Below, one piece after another: positions 11,408 through 21,809 of a stretch of 64,000 nt of DNA; the first letter of the stretch is position 1; each line of letters begins with the position of its first letter. The notes below the pieces were generated by a model, which saw nothing but the letters and a program-made list of their open reading frames with translations, searched no databases and had not been told where the DNA came from. The position numbers and the translations under genes were made by a program. Origin of the DNA: Entoloma clypeatum. Lineage: Eukaryota; Basidiomycota; Agaricomycetes; Agaricales; Entolomataceae. The stretch spans positions 5,518,001 to 5,582,000 of the forward strand of contig OY751485.1 of the NCBI GenBank assembly GCA_963565915.1. Reading direction: 5' to 3'.

Positions 11408-11779
11408 TCACTGTCCCCATCCCTCATTGTTGCCGGGATCGGACCAGTTTGGACTCTCCTTGAGGCTCCAATCATATATTAGCTCCTCGTTGATGGCAAC
11501 AGCGAGTTCAAGGCCTTTGATAGCTAGTCGAATACGTCGATTTTCGATGACGAGGGTGCTGGTGTAATTTCCGAGAATTTGTTTCTCCTCGGGACTCGGG
11601 GAAATGGGGAGGTTGGACAGTGAGTGGAGGCGGATGTGCATCTGACGATGAAGGAGGTTGGCAAGGGAAGTTTCGAGAGCATGGATCTGGTCTCTCATGG
11701 AGAGCACTTCATTCATGAGGGTGGCGATGGCGGGGTTGATGTCGGTGGTGGAGGTGGAGGTAGTGGTAGTGTTAGACAT
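11408..11779 (-). CDS. gypsy B small 3' ORF, 123 aa, unknown function
   Basis: Lies between the end of pol and the 3' LTR. ATG at 11779 (MSNTTTTSTSTTDINPA). The N terminus is Ser/Thr-rich; the middle is predicted helical with heptad-like hydrophobics (LMNEVLSMRDQIHALETSL, then LAVAINEELIYDWSLKE). It ends in GWGQ. Copy C has the same ORF with the same length (19166-19537) and mostly conservative changes, so it seems to be a real element gene rather than chance. A coiled-coil structural or accessory protein is possible; no family recognised. Confidence 0.6.
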   Translation of the reverse strand: MSNTTTTSTSTTDINPAIATLMNEVLSMRDQIHALETSLANLLHRQMHIRLHSLSNLPISPSPEEKQILGNYTSTLVIENRRIRLAIKGLELAVAINEELIYDWSLKESPNWSDPGNNEGWGQ

Positions 11780-11911
11780 GGTGGTGAGGAGGGTTGAGAG
11801 ATAGAAGAAGAATGGGGAGGCTATATTGGGTGGGAAAAGGACTAGAGCGGGGAACTCGGTGTGTAGGTGACTGATGAGGTTGATACTGTCATGGGTTTTG
11901 AACACTGTCTT

Positions 11912-12848
11912 TTATCGTGGGCGAGACAGGTTCTGCCGATGGAAATCATGGATCAAATCTTGGGCATTCTGAACATTGGTTCAAGGTTCCCATGTGTTCT
12001 CTTCTGGGCCATATCCTTCCCACTGGACGAGGTACTGGATCTTTCCACGGAACTTTCGAGAGTCTAGGATTGTAGACACATGGTACTCTTCTCGTCCTTC
12101 GATGATGATCAGATCAGGGGCTGGTTTATTTTTCTGGATGGCATACTTCGGAGTTTCATATGGTGACAACAGGGTCTCGTTGAACACAGGGTGAATCATC
12201 TTCCAAGTCTTTGGAAGATCAAGAAGGTACGCGCTAGCTCCTTTGTTTTCTAAAACTTTGAATGGTCCATGTCGGAGTGCATCAAGTTTCTTTGAGGGGC
12301 GATTGGTCCTGATGTTAGTCCCTTCCAGCCACACCTTGTCCCCGATGCGGTAGTTCCGAGACGGACAGGTTCCTTTTGATCCCTAGCATGCGGCAGAGTA
12401 TCTCCATGAACTTCGCAGCGAACTGTGGTCCCCTATCGCTGATGATCTTCTTGGGGATCCCATGAAGCTTCCATATTTGATCCCAATAGATCTTGGCTAA
12501 TCCTTCAGCTGACAATTCCACGGTTGTCAGAATGAGGTGAAGCATCTTCAAATGTCTATCCGTGATGACCAGAATTGCATTTTTTCCATCAGATTCTGGT
12601 ATCAGTCCCACAACATTGATTCCTATGTCTTCCCATAGGTGACTTGGTGCTGCGTGGGGGTGTAGCGGAGCATGTCGTTTCTGTCAGTTGATCTTGTTGC
12701 ATTGACAAGTGTCACAACCCTTTACATACTTCTTTACATCATGCAGGATAGTAGGCCACCAGTAGGTGCGAGTGAGGAGTTCATGTGTTCGGTACTGTCC
12801 TGGATGTCCAGCCACTGGTGCATCATGTGACTTGAACATCAATTCTTG
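11912..12848 (-). pseudogene. gypsy B integrase and chromodomain, broken
   Basis: Integrase core ([12 protein letters not shown]) followed by a deletion that removes the catalytic-Glu region and shifts frame. Then comes the C-terminal [18 protein letters not shown] module and a chromodomain ([20 protein letters not shown], then [12 protein letters not shown]). A CGA-to-TGA change at 11981-11983 stops the chromodomain. The original end is HRQNLSRPR and TAA at 11912-11914. In intact relatives the chromodomain targets integration to chromatin. Confidence 0.85.
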
Positions 12849-13800
12849 TCATAATTGTGGATCTGGTAGGACATAGACTCGTTCTCCTGCATAGGTGATT
12901 CCATTCTCCTGCTGATACCAATGAGGATTCTTTTTTAGGCCCTGAGCTACTTCTGTCTCCATGCGGTTCGAAGCCTTGATGCATGCGATCCATGGATTTT
13001 CAATGGTTGTGACATTTCCAATTTTGATGGAATCAGATGTTTCACCCCCTTCAAAGAATTGTTCCTCCGTGAACATCTCCATCTGTACCACATCTTCTGA
13101 TTCCAACCGTTTCAAGAATAGTCCCTCCTTGAGCATCTGGTCACTGTCTTGTGGTTCAAGTTCCATTTCATACCAGGGTAAGTGCAACAAGATGTCCGCT
13201 TTCACATTTGTCTTGCCAGGCACATGCCGTAATTCAAAGTCATAGTCTTGTAACTTCATCTCCCAGCGCCGCTGTTGTTGATTTAGGTCCTGAGGATGAC
13301 GGAAATATTCCAGGTTCTTGTGATCAGTCAAGATCTCGAAACGTTCCCTGGCCTCGAGCAGATAGTGTCTCCAATTTTTCAATGCTTCCATGACCGCCAG
13401 GAGTTCCTTGTCATATATTTCATAATTCTGTTTGGCCGCGGACATGGTCCGCAACAAGAACACGATGGGGTGCCATTTGTCATCTTGCTTCTGAAAGAGT
13501 ACTGCTCTAATTGCATAGCCTGATGCATTGGTTTCAACCCTGAACTGTCCCTCTGGTTTCGGTAATGCCAAGACTGGTGCCGATGTAATTGCCCGTATGA
13601 GACCCTCAAAGGCTTGCTGCTCTGTTGGTCCCCAGGTAAATGCTGTACCGCCTGTGAGCGCGGTGAGAGGTTTCGCAATGTTTGAATATCCTTCAATAAA
13701 ACATCGATAGAAGTTGGCAAATCCAAGGAACCTCTGAACTTCCTTTTTTGATGTGGGTGCTTGCCAGTTTCGGATCGTATCCACCTTCTCAGTTTCCATC
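12849..13800 (-). pseudogene. gypsy B RT C-terminus and RNase H
   Basis: Begins METEKVDTIRNW (end of RT), then the RT connection (FLGFANFYRCFIEGYS), RNase H (RVETNASGYAIRAVLFQ, YEIYDKELLAVMEALK, FEILTDHKNLEYF) and the start of the integrase zinc region. It ends at a TGA (12849-12851) that is CGA in copy C. The N-terminal RT is missing, replaced by the insert at 13801. ETNASG replaces the usual ETDASG, so a catalytic Asp of RNase H is also lost. Confidence 0.86.
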
Positions 13801-15580
13801 TTGGCGCTGATAGGGCCGCAATGTGTCTAGGCCTAAATCTGCGCATTTTGCATCATTTCACACTATCTCTAAGGGATGTAGAGAGTCCTAGATGAGCTCC
13901 GATTCTGAGGACTTAGTGGCGACGTTAGAGAGAGATTTTAAAGCATTTAGAGACCATGGCAATGTAGGACATAGCGCTGGTCACCACTATGGGCTTAGCT
14001 ATGATACTCGAGAGCCATGGAATCGCCTCGCGAGATAGATAAGACTATCAAGCATCTCTTGAAACGAAGTGCGAAACAAGGAGATTGGTTATATTGGATT
14101 TATCGATGACACTAGCACTGTCTACTATACATTGAGGGCTTGACTGGAGACATTCTCGCGAGAGGCTTGGCAAATGTGCGCCTCGCTTCGCGTCCAAATT
14201 GTCCATATGGGGAATAGCCAATGACATCGGATCGAACAGACCGAGATCAGGTTTGATACACCACGATCAATGTGCATTACATGGCAGACATATTGATATG
14301 GATCGGTTGCTTACCGAGATGACCCTTAATCAAAGCATCTGATACCTCGCAGTAACTCGTTGGCATCGTCGCGAGGTGTATCAATAGACCGAGATAGTGG
14401 AATAGTGTCCTCACAAGCATGATAGAGGTAGAAAATGGAGAAAAGAATGTACCTGTCGCATTGTCAACCACATGGACACATCGCGACGTCTCTAGCAAAG
14501 GCTCACTTGACTGGATACCCCTTAGCGAGACCACATGCATCCCTTTTCTATATTTATTGCAGCTCATGTATAAAGTCTCATAGTTTCGTCGTAGATAGGT
14601 TAGGTTAGATTGTGCCCCAGAATTGATAGCATTTGTCTTGTGCATCTGTCGTCGTTCGCGAGTATCATTGAAGCCTCGAGATCGTTTGGTTTGCATCGGA
14701 AGTCAGTCGCAATTGTGTTTTGTGTGTTCGAGAACTTGTCAATCGTCAAATCGTGTTATCTATCGGTCGTATTGGTCATTGTCGTGTTCGTATTTGGTCG
14801 AGATCGTGTTCGTGAAGTCTTGTTGGTCCGGAAATCACAAACCTCGGTTCATTATCTATTGAGAACTATCTCTAAGTCTTGTTTGAGACCTATCGAGCCA
14901 TCACTAAACGAGTTATTCAATTGTTGTTTGGAAGAGTCGCATCCTGAGTGATCCCACTCATCACCCCAAACTATATCGATTGAGAAGTACACATCGCGAG
15001 ACTTGTTCGGTCTTTGTTGTTGTGTTTGGTGTTTGTGTGTGTGATAGAGATATCGCTCGCGCTCATCCCCAGACTCACTTCCTTCGTTTCATCTGGAGCC
15101 CACCGCGAGGGGTGGTTCTAAAAACAAGAGTTTAACTCTATATTGGTTCGCTATTGTCCCTTTCAAGGAATTCAGCGATAGCTCTCGCTTGAGAGATAAC
15201 CCTGTCCTCTTCAAGCACAGCTGGTGTCGCACCAAGAAGCGATACAAACCCTTGCAGTCAGCATGCTCATGCAAAGTGAAATGGCCAAGCACAACCAGCG
15301 GATTGCTATGTTCAATAGCGGTCTTGCACAACCGTTTGCTGCATCGCTAAATGCTGTTCAGCAACTCTATTATAATCTTAATACATATGCACCACTTCGC
15401 GGTGCTATGCCATCGATACCCATCCCTTATACCCCTGTTCAGAGCTATTCAATGTCTGGAACATTGAATCCAGTTGCTCATGATGTGGCGATGCCTGCGA
15501 ATTGGATCGCGATGCAAAGGCAGTATGACAACATCACAGTCACACCAGTGCAGCAGCTGCTACCTGTTCAGAACAATCTC
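13801..15580 (+). mobile_element. 5' fragment of an unrelated LTR retroelement inside gypsy B
   Basis: Plus-strand sequence unrelated to gypsy replaces its RT. Layout: an LTR-like stretch of about 1.28 kb ending CA at 15090-15091, two nt, then a classical tRNA-type primer-binding site TGGAGCCCACCGCGAGG (15094-15110), then the beginning of an ORF. The 3' end joins gypsy at about 15580 within a shared CCCGGTGTTTGCG. The LTR start may be TG at 13802 or 13808. It has a TATA-like stretch near 14548. Confidence 0.6.
15224..15580 (+). pseudogene. truncated gag-like ORF of the inserted element
   Basis: Open frame after the primer-binding site, reading VSHQEAIQTLAVSMLMQSEM onward for about 119 codons, Gln/Met/Pro-rich, then running into gypsy protease sequence in a meaningless frame. 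Position suggests gag; I do not recognise the family. The true start is not clear (GTG at 15224; a later ATG at 15263). Confidence 0.35.
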
Positions 15581-15646
15581 CCGGTGTTTGCGACCATCAA
15601 GGTTAATCCTGAAATCCGAGCGTTTGGTTCGACATGTTGTTGGACA

Positions 15647-16099
15647 TCAGTTAAATGTTACCATGCCGGTTGTCCAATTGATTGTGGGGTTGTGGTGTAC
15701 CAACCAGTCATGTCCCAAGAGCATGTCTGTTCTCCCAATGTCCAGTACCATTGCTTCCATGGTTTCCTGATGTGCTCCCAAATCCAGCTTGACTTCGGCA
15801 AGTTGGCTCGCTTTCTGTTGTCGATTTGGTGATCCATCCGCATTTAGAATCACTATGGGCGGTATTCCTTGCGTGGGGAGGTTCTGTTCGCATACTATTC
15901 TGGGGTGGATGCATGTGCGTTCACATCCGCTGTCAACCTCAGGTTGGATAACCTTTGGTCCTCGTTGTGTTTTGAGCTGAGCTAACAGCCTGATCTCTCG
16001 TTTTTTTGGAGGTTTATCTCCCTTCACAATCTTAGTCGACGCAGTGGCTCGCTTGGCAGGGATGACATAGGTTCTATTGTCTGCAGTCATACAAGGCAA
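15647..16099 (-). pseudogene. gypsy B protease region
   Basis: Retropepsin-like aspartic protease: EVDSGCERTCIH (catalytic DSG), ILNADGSPN and MLLGHDWLVHH. It is interrupted on its C-terminal side by the foreign insert. The basic stretch RAKRATASTKIVKGDK lies upstream, toward gag. Confidence 0.8.
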
Positions 16100-16140
16100 G
16101 CAAGTCCATTTAATAGATAAGGGTCGCGACTTAGCGTCGT

Positions 16141-16446
16141 TTAATCGGACCCTTCGGGAAAATCCTTCTCGTCGGCTTCTAAGATTGTGATTTCATCATT
16201 CTCGGCATCTTCCTCGGACACCTTCCTAACCCTTCCGGAGTTCTTCTTCGGCTTGCGGCAGTTGTGTGCGATATGGCCTTCTTGGTCACAGTTGAAACAC
16301 TTGCGATCATCTTTCTTCTTTGGAGGGCTACAGTCTTTAGCCAGATGACCGAAGCGTTGACAGTTGTAGCAACGGGCTACTCCTGCTTTGTCGATCTCCA
16401 TGGCCTTGCCCTGACCACCATAAGTAGTACCCAATCTGGTGCACAT
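16141..16446 (-). pseudogene. gypsy B gag zinc-knuckle part
   Basis: Two CCHC knuckles (CYNCQRFGHLAKDC, CFNCDQEGHIAHNC) plus acidic tail. Separated from the rest of gag by an in-frame TGA at 16459-16461 that is CGA in copy A. Confidence 0.82.
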
Positions 16447-16458
16447 GTCGCTGCCACC

Positions 16459-17712
16459 TCAAATGACCAGTGCATGTCCTTCCATCTGTCGTCCTTTGTT
16501 TCGGATCTCCTTTGCATAATCGGTGTACGTCTTGCCATCACTAGCCACTTGTTCAGAGATTCTGCGGTTGACGTTCTTCTCTAGGATGTATTTCCCAGTT
16601 TCTTCGCTAAGGTTTGACAGCTTCAAGAGTTCTTTGAATTCATCCAAGGATTCATCAACAGTGCGTTTCTCTTGTTTCAGGACTTTGAGTCTTGCTTTGG
16701 CAGCGACCGATTTGATGGCAATGGAGAATCGTGTGGCGATATCATCGGAGAAACCTAGCCAGGTGATGTTTTCCTTGTCAACAGCAAGAGCGTCTAACTT
16801 GTTACTGGCCCAGTGCCTGCCAGATCCTTCCATCGTGCGGGATAGCACCGCAAGAATCTTCTGATCATCTGTGAGGCTCTTTTGGAATCTAATGTATAGT
16901 TTGGTGGCTTTCCACCACTCGCCAAAGGTGTATCTGTCCTTGAACATCCCAGGATCCTTGATGATCTTGGATGTATCCATTGTTTGTACAGCCGGGGCTT
17001 CTGCCATGTCTAGAGTCTGCGGAGGAGAAGAGGGGTCGGGTTGTTGGGATGAAGATGGGGTTCGGGATACAGGTAGGCGTCTGTTCAATATCTGACTGCG
17101 CGGAGTCAAAAGTAAATTCGTCAGGGGACTCGTCGGCGGAATCGGTGGCAAAACGTTCAGAGTATTTCCTCTGTAAATCTCTAAGGAATCTCTGTTCCTG
17201 CGCGTCTGTTGGTCTCGAGAAGGGGTCAAGTCTCTCGTTTCGTGCCCAGCGGTTGTACTCGGTCTGTTGTTCTTCGGTGGTGAAGTGGGCATAGATCTGC
17301 TGCTTCGAGTAAGACGTGATGATGTGGCTCTGGGACGTCTCGATGTGAGCGTCCTAATCAATCTTCTGATAACGGTTGTCTGGACACCGATAAACTCTCT
17401 GATCTCTGTGATCCGACCTGTCTGAGGTCCTTCTTGAACGCGAAAGCTTTCGAGTTTGTTCTGTCGGGCGTTGTAACGCGCGATCTGGTGTTGCCGAGCA
17501 AGATGGATGCTCTCTGCTATCTCACCGTGGGGGCGATGCTCATCGTTGTCTAGTTCTTCGTCAAGCACCTGCTGTAGGATGCGACGGATCTCCGATTCGA
17601 TGTACTGCTGGATAAGCGTAAAATCGATACTGTCTCGAGGACTTAGCTCCTCCTGTCGGGCTTCTGGCATGCTGAATGGGTTACTGGTGAAGTCTTCAAA
17701 GAAGCGCGACAT
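16459..17712 (-). pseudogene. gypsy B gag, truncated by a stop before the knuckles
   Basis: ATG at 17712 (MSRFFEDFTSNPFSMPEARQ) in this copy; A and C have ACG here and could start at MPEARQEE. A Ser/Arg/Pro-rich linker follows, then the capsid-like core (TFGEWWKATKLYIRFQKSL) ending GHALVI at the shared stop. Nearly identical to copy C in this part, with a few differences mostly at CpG sites. Confidence 0.82.
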
Positions 17713-17772
17713 CTTGACTCGTCTGGTAGTTGCTCTCTTCGCTCTGGGCAAACCTAACGAGATTTAGCAACT

Positions 17773-17897
17773 TGTTATGCTTAACAAACTGTTCCAAGGT
17801 TTGGACAGAGTATGCAGGAAGTGGAAAGGCGAAGAGCAATGTGATTGCTAAATCTAAGGAATCTAGCTATGCTACAGAGGGTTTATATAGATACTAG
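17773..17897 (-). repeat. truncated 5' LTR of gypsy B
   Basis: LTR sequence from TGTTATGCTT to about GATACT, then abrupt change to minisatellite. The 11-nt self-complementary site lies beside it at 17760-17770. Confidence 0.8.
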
Positions 17898-18090
17898 GCT
17901 GTTGGGCATAAGAGGACACTGTTGTGGATGAGGGATGGCTGTTGGGATGAGAGGCAGCCATTGGGAATGAGAGAGTACTGTTGGGAACAAGAGGGTGCCA
18001 TTGGGCATGAGCAGATGCCATTGTAGACGAGGGATGGCCATTGGGGCAAGAGACAGCCATTGGGGATGAGAGGGTGCTGTTGGTGATGTA
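17898..18090 (-). repeat. 20-bp minisatellite, block 2
   Basis: Ten or so units of the form GCCATTGGGCATGAGnnnnn, the reverse complement of block 1, abutting the broken LTR of gypsy B. Confidence 0.8.
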
Positions 18091-18266
18091 GTGTTTAAAA
18101 GTCCAGTCCAGTCTCGTTTTTGACCTCCAAAAGGGAGGGACCAAGAACCAGACCGGTCTCTCACTGACACTGCCTCTTCCAAAAACGAGAGCAGACCAGT
18201 CAGGCACCAGTCACACCAGTCTGTTTACTCTGAACTCACAAGACTGGACTGGTTTAAACCAGTCCA
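18091..18266 (+). mobile_element. small palindrome-ended repeat, copy 2
   Basis: Inverted ends: GTTTAAAAGTCCAGTCCAGTCT at 18093 and AGACTGGACTGGTTTAAAC at 18241-18259, nearly reverse complements. The right end contains a perfect 20-bp palindrome at 18246-18265. Non-coding, about 170 bp, matching 10378-10550 in opposite orientation. Consistent with a MITE-like element; the target duplication is not clear. Confidence 0.5.
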
Positions 18267-18309
18267 GACCTATGTATATTACAACAAAAACAATTAATTA
18301 ATTATTACA

Positions 18310-18725
18310 CGATGCCGTTGGGCATGAGTGGATACCGCTGGGAGTGAGTGGGCACTGTTGGGTGCAACTGGATGCATTGGGTGCATTGAGCACAGGCGTG
18401 GGCCATTGGGCACAGTTGGTGGCAGTTGGACATGAGNNNNNNNNNNNNNNNNNNNNNNNNNNNNNNNNNNNNNNNNNNNNNNNNNNNNNNNNNNNNNNNN
18501 NNNNNNNNNNNNNNNNNNNNNNNNNNNNNNNNNNNNNNNNNNNNNNNNNNNNNNNNNNNNNNNNNNNNNNNNNNNNNNNNNNNNNNNNNNNNNNNNNNNN
18601 NNNNNNNNNNNNNNNNNNNNNNNNNNNNNNNNNNNNCATAACAACCATTGGGCATGAGTGGGGACTGTTGGGTGTGAAGGGGGGGCCATTGGGCACGAAG
18701 GGGGGGCCATTCGGCACGAGTCAAC
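18310..18725 (-). repeat. minisatellite block 3 with a 200-N gap
   Basis: Units of GCCGTTGGGCATGAG type at 18310-18436 and 18637-18725. Positions 18437-18636 are exactly 200 N, an assembly gap inside the array, so true array length is unknown. Confidence 0.8.
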
Positions 18726-18730
18726 ACTGT

Positions 18731-19131
18731 TGTTATGCTTAACAAACCGTTCCAAGGTTCGGGCAGAGTATGCAGGAAGTGGAAAGGCGAAGAGCAAAGT
18801 GTTTGCTAAATCTAAGGAATCTACTATAGTACAAGAGGTTTATATAGGTACTGACTATAGGCGGTAGTGGATGAGTCAGTACTGCGGAAGGCAGTGTGCA
18901 TGAGTAAGGCGACTGCGGAAGGCTATGTACAGTGAGTAAGCTGACTGCGGAAAGCGAGTCAGCGCGGGAGCGAAGTATACTAAAGGGGATGACGAAGTAA
19001 TGTAATGAGTCAGACTGGGAATCGAAGGTTGCGAAAGTAGATATTAGACATAGTGAGTTCGTAAGAGGGCGCCGAGTCGGGCCGATAAGTAAAAGATATG
19101 ACGTGGTCCTCATACCGTAGAGTCCGTAACA
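18731..19131 (-). repeat. 3' LTR of gypsy C
   Basis: TGTTATGCTTAAC to CCGTAACA, 401 bp, followed by the purine tract on the minus strand. Confidence 0.93.
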
Positions 19132-19165
19132 TGTTCCCCTCTCCAAGCTCTGTGTCCTCACAGAG

Positions 19166-19537
19166 TCACTGTCCCCATCCCTTGTTGTTGCTGGGATTGG
19201 ACCAGTTTGGACTCTCCTTGAGGCTCCAATCATATATCAACTCCTCGTTGATGGCTACGGCGAGTTCGAGGCCTTTGATAGCCAGCTGAATACGTCGATT
19301 CTCGATTACGAGGGTGCTGGTGTAGTTTCCGAGAATTTGTTTTTCCTCGGGACTCGGGGCGATGGGTAGGTTGGACAGTGAGTGGAGCCGGATATGCATC
19401 TGGCGATGGAGGAGGTCGGCAAGGGAAGTTTTGAGAGCGTGGATTTGGTCTCTCATGGAGAGTGCTTCGTTCATGAGGACGGCGATGGCGGGGTTAATGT
19501 CGGTGGTGGAGGTGGAGGTGACAATGGTGTTGGACAT
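19166..19537 (-). CDS. gypsy C small 3' ORF, 123 aa, unknown function
   Basis: Counterpart of 11408-11779, same length, ATG at 19537 (MSNTIVTSTSTTDINPA). Differences from copy B are few (for example ALKTSLADLL versus ALETSLANLL) and keep the helical pattern and the SPNWSNPSNNKGWGQ end. It is intact although the pol of the same copy is broken. It sits 3' of pol, the place where some LTR elements keep an extra gene; no transmembrane segment or signal peptide is seen, so it is not env-like. Function unknown. Confidence 0.6.
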   Translation of the reverse strand: MSNTIVTSTSTTDINPAIAVLMNEALSMRDQIHALKTSLADLLHRQMHIRLHSLSNLPIAPSPEEKQILGNYTSTLVIENRRIQLAIKGLELAVAINEELIYDWSLKESPNWSNPSNNKGWGQ

Positions 19538-19670
19538 GGCGGTGAGGATGGTTGAGAGGTAAAAGAAGAATGGGGTGGCTATATTGGGCAGGGAGAAGAC
19601 TAGAGCGGGGAACTCGGTGTGTGGTTGACTGATGAGGTCGATACTGCCATGGGTTTTGAGAACTCGTCTT

Positions 19671-20555
19671 TTATCGTGGATGAGACGGGTTCTGCCGATG
19701 GAAATCACGGATCAAATCTTGAGCGTTCTGAACATTAGCTCGAGGTTCTCATGTGTTCTCTTCTGGGCCATATCCTTCCCACTGGACGAGGTACTGGATC
19801 TTTCCACGGAACTTTCGAGAGTCTAGGATTGTAGACACATGGTACTCTTCTCGTCCTTCGACGATGATCAGATCAGGGGCTGGTTTATTTTTCTGGATGG
19901 CATACTTCGGAGTTTCATATGGTGACAACAGGGTCTCGTTGAACACAGGGTGAATCATCTTCCAAGTCTTCGGAAGATCAAGAAGGTACGCGCTAGCTCC
20001 TTTCTTCTCTAGGACTTTGAACTTCGCAGCGAACTGCGGTCCCTTATCGCTGATGATCTTCTTGGGGATCCCATGAAGCTTCCATATCTGATCCCGATAG
20101 ATCTTGGCTAATCCTTCAGCTGATAGTTCCACGGTTGTCGGAATGAGGTGAAGCATCTTCGAATGTCTATCCGTGATGACCAGAATTGCATTTTTTCCAT
20201 CAGATTCTGGTATCGGTCCCACGACGTCGATTCCTATGTCTTCCCATGGGTGACTTGGTGCTGCATGGGGATGTAGCGGAGCATGTCGCTTTTGTCGATT
20301 AATCTTGTTGCGTTGACAAGTGTCGCAACCCTTCACATACTTCTTCACATCATGCAGTATGGTAGGCCACCAGTAGGTGTGAGTGAGGAGTTCATGTGTC
20401 CGGTACTGTCCTGGATGTCCGGCTACTGGTGCATCGTGACTCGAACATCAATTCTTGTCGTAATTGTGGGTCTGGCAGAACATAGACTCGTTCTCCTGCA
20501 TAGGTGATCCCATTCTCCTGCTGATACCAATGAGGATTCTTTTTTAGGCCCTGGG
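19671..20555 (-). pseudogene. gypsy C integrase and chromodomain, deleted
   Basis: Integrase with its zinc region ([14 protein letters not shown]) and the first two catalytic Asp ([23 protein letters not shown]). It then jumps directly to [17 protein letters not shown]: the part carrying the catalytic Glu is deleted in frame near 20021. A two-base loss near 20440 shifts the upstream frame. The chromodomain has a TGG-to-TGA stop at 19749-19751, then HRQNPSHPR and TAA at 19671-19673. Confidence 0.87.
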
Positions 20556-21809
20556 CTACTTCTGTCTCCATGCGGTTTGAACCCTTGATGCGCGCGATCC
20601 ACAGATTTTCGATGGTTGTGACGTTTCCAATTTTGATGGAATCAGATGTTTCACCCCTTCAAAGAATTGTTCCTCCATGAACATCTCCATTTGTACCACA
20701 TCTTCTGATTCCAACTGTTTCAAGAATAGTCCCTCCTTGAGCATTTGGTCACTGTCTTGTGGTTCGAGTTCCGCTTCATACCAGGGTAAGCGCGACAGGA
20801 TGTCCACTTTCGCATTGGTCTTGCCGGGTACATGCCGTAATTCAAAGTCATAGTCTTGTAACTTCATTTTCCAGCGTCGCTGTCGTTGATTTAGGTCCTG
20901 AGGACGACGGAAATATTCCAGGTTCTTGTGATTGGTCAAGATCTCAAAGCGTTCCCTGGCTTCAAGCAGATAGTGTCTCCAATCTTTCAATGCTTCCACA
21001 ACTGCCAGGAGTTCCTTGTCGTATATCTCGTAATTCTGTTCAGCCGCGGACATGGTCCGCGACAAGAACGCGATGGGGTGCCATTTGTCGTCTTGCTTCT
21101 GAGAGAGTACTGCTCCAATTGCATAGCCTGATGCATCGGTTTCAACCCTGAACTGTCCTTCTGGTTTCGGTAATGCCAAGACTGGTGCCGATGTAATTGC
21201 CCGTATGAGACCTTCAAAGGCTTGCTGCTCTGTTGGTCCCCAGGTAAATGCTGTACCACCTGTGAGCGTGGTGAGAGGTTTCGCGATGTTTGAGTACCCT
21301 TCAATAAAACGTCGATAGAAGTTAGCAAATCCAAGAAACTTCTGAACTTCCTTTTTTGATGTGGGTGCTCGCCAGTTTCGAATTGTATCCACCTTCTCAG
21401 TTTCCATCTCAACACGTCCCTCACCAACCACATATCCCAATATAGGACATTTCATTACTTCCCATAAACACTTCTTCTCCTTTAGGAACAAATCATTGTC
21501 TGATAGGATCTGTAGGATTTCTTCAGTGTTTTGCGCGAGTTCTTCCTTGGTTTTACCAATAACCACAATGTCATCCATGTAGATCACACAGATACGTCGG
21601 TGGATCTGGTCCCGGAATAGACTAGCCATCATTTGAGAAAACATTCCTGGGGAGTTGCAAAGACCGAAAAACATGACCAATGGTTCGAACAATCCTCGAC
21701 TGGTGAGGAAGGCAGCTTTCCATTCATCGCCCTCCTTAATCCGGACATTGTTATAACCCCACATGATGTCCATTTTATTGAAGTAGACCGCATCTTTCAG
21801 CACGTCCAA
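20556..21809 (-). pseudogene. gypsy C reverse transcriptase and RNase H
   Basis: RT palm (FNKMDIMWGYNNVRIKEGDE, FGLCNSPGMFSQMM, IYMDDIVV) followed by RNase H (RVETDASGYAIGAVLSQ, YEIYDKELLAVVEALK). Catalytic Asp residues are present in both. The C-terminal end shifts frame near 20658 after loss of one C in a CCCCC run present in copy B. Confidence 0.88.

Larger units (their letters stand above)
11008..17897 (-). mobile_element. Ty3/gypsy chromovirus copy B, rearranged
   Basis: Minus-strand element with 3' LTR 11008-11373 and a 5' LTR cut after about 125 bp (17773-17897), where minisatellite begins. The interior holds gag, protease, RNase H, integrase, chromodomain and a small 3' ORF. About 850 bp of RT is replaced by a foreign 1.78-kb retroelement piece (13801-15580), and integrase carries a deletion. 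No target duplication can be found because the 5' end is missing. Confidence 0.92.

Noticed and set aside
18294..18797. Open frames across 18437-18636
   Set aside because: They run through 200 N of assembly gap and are meaningless.
19166..19708. Longer form of the 3' gypsy ORF, or an env gene
   Set aside because: The upstream part has no ATG and no signal peptide or membrane anchor; the conserved frame starts at the ATG at 19537.
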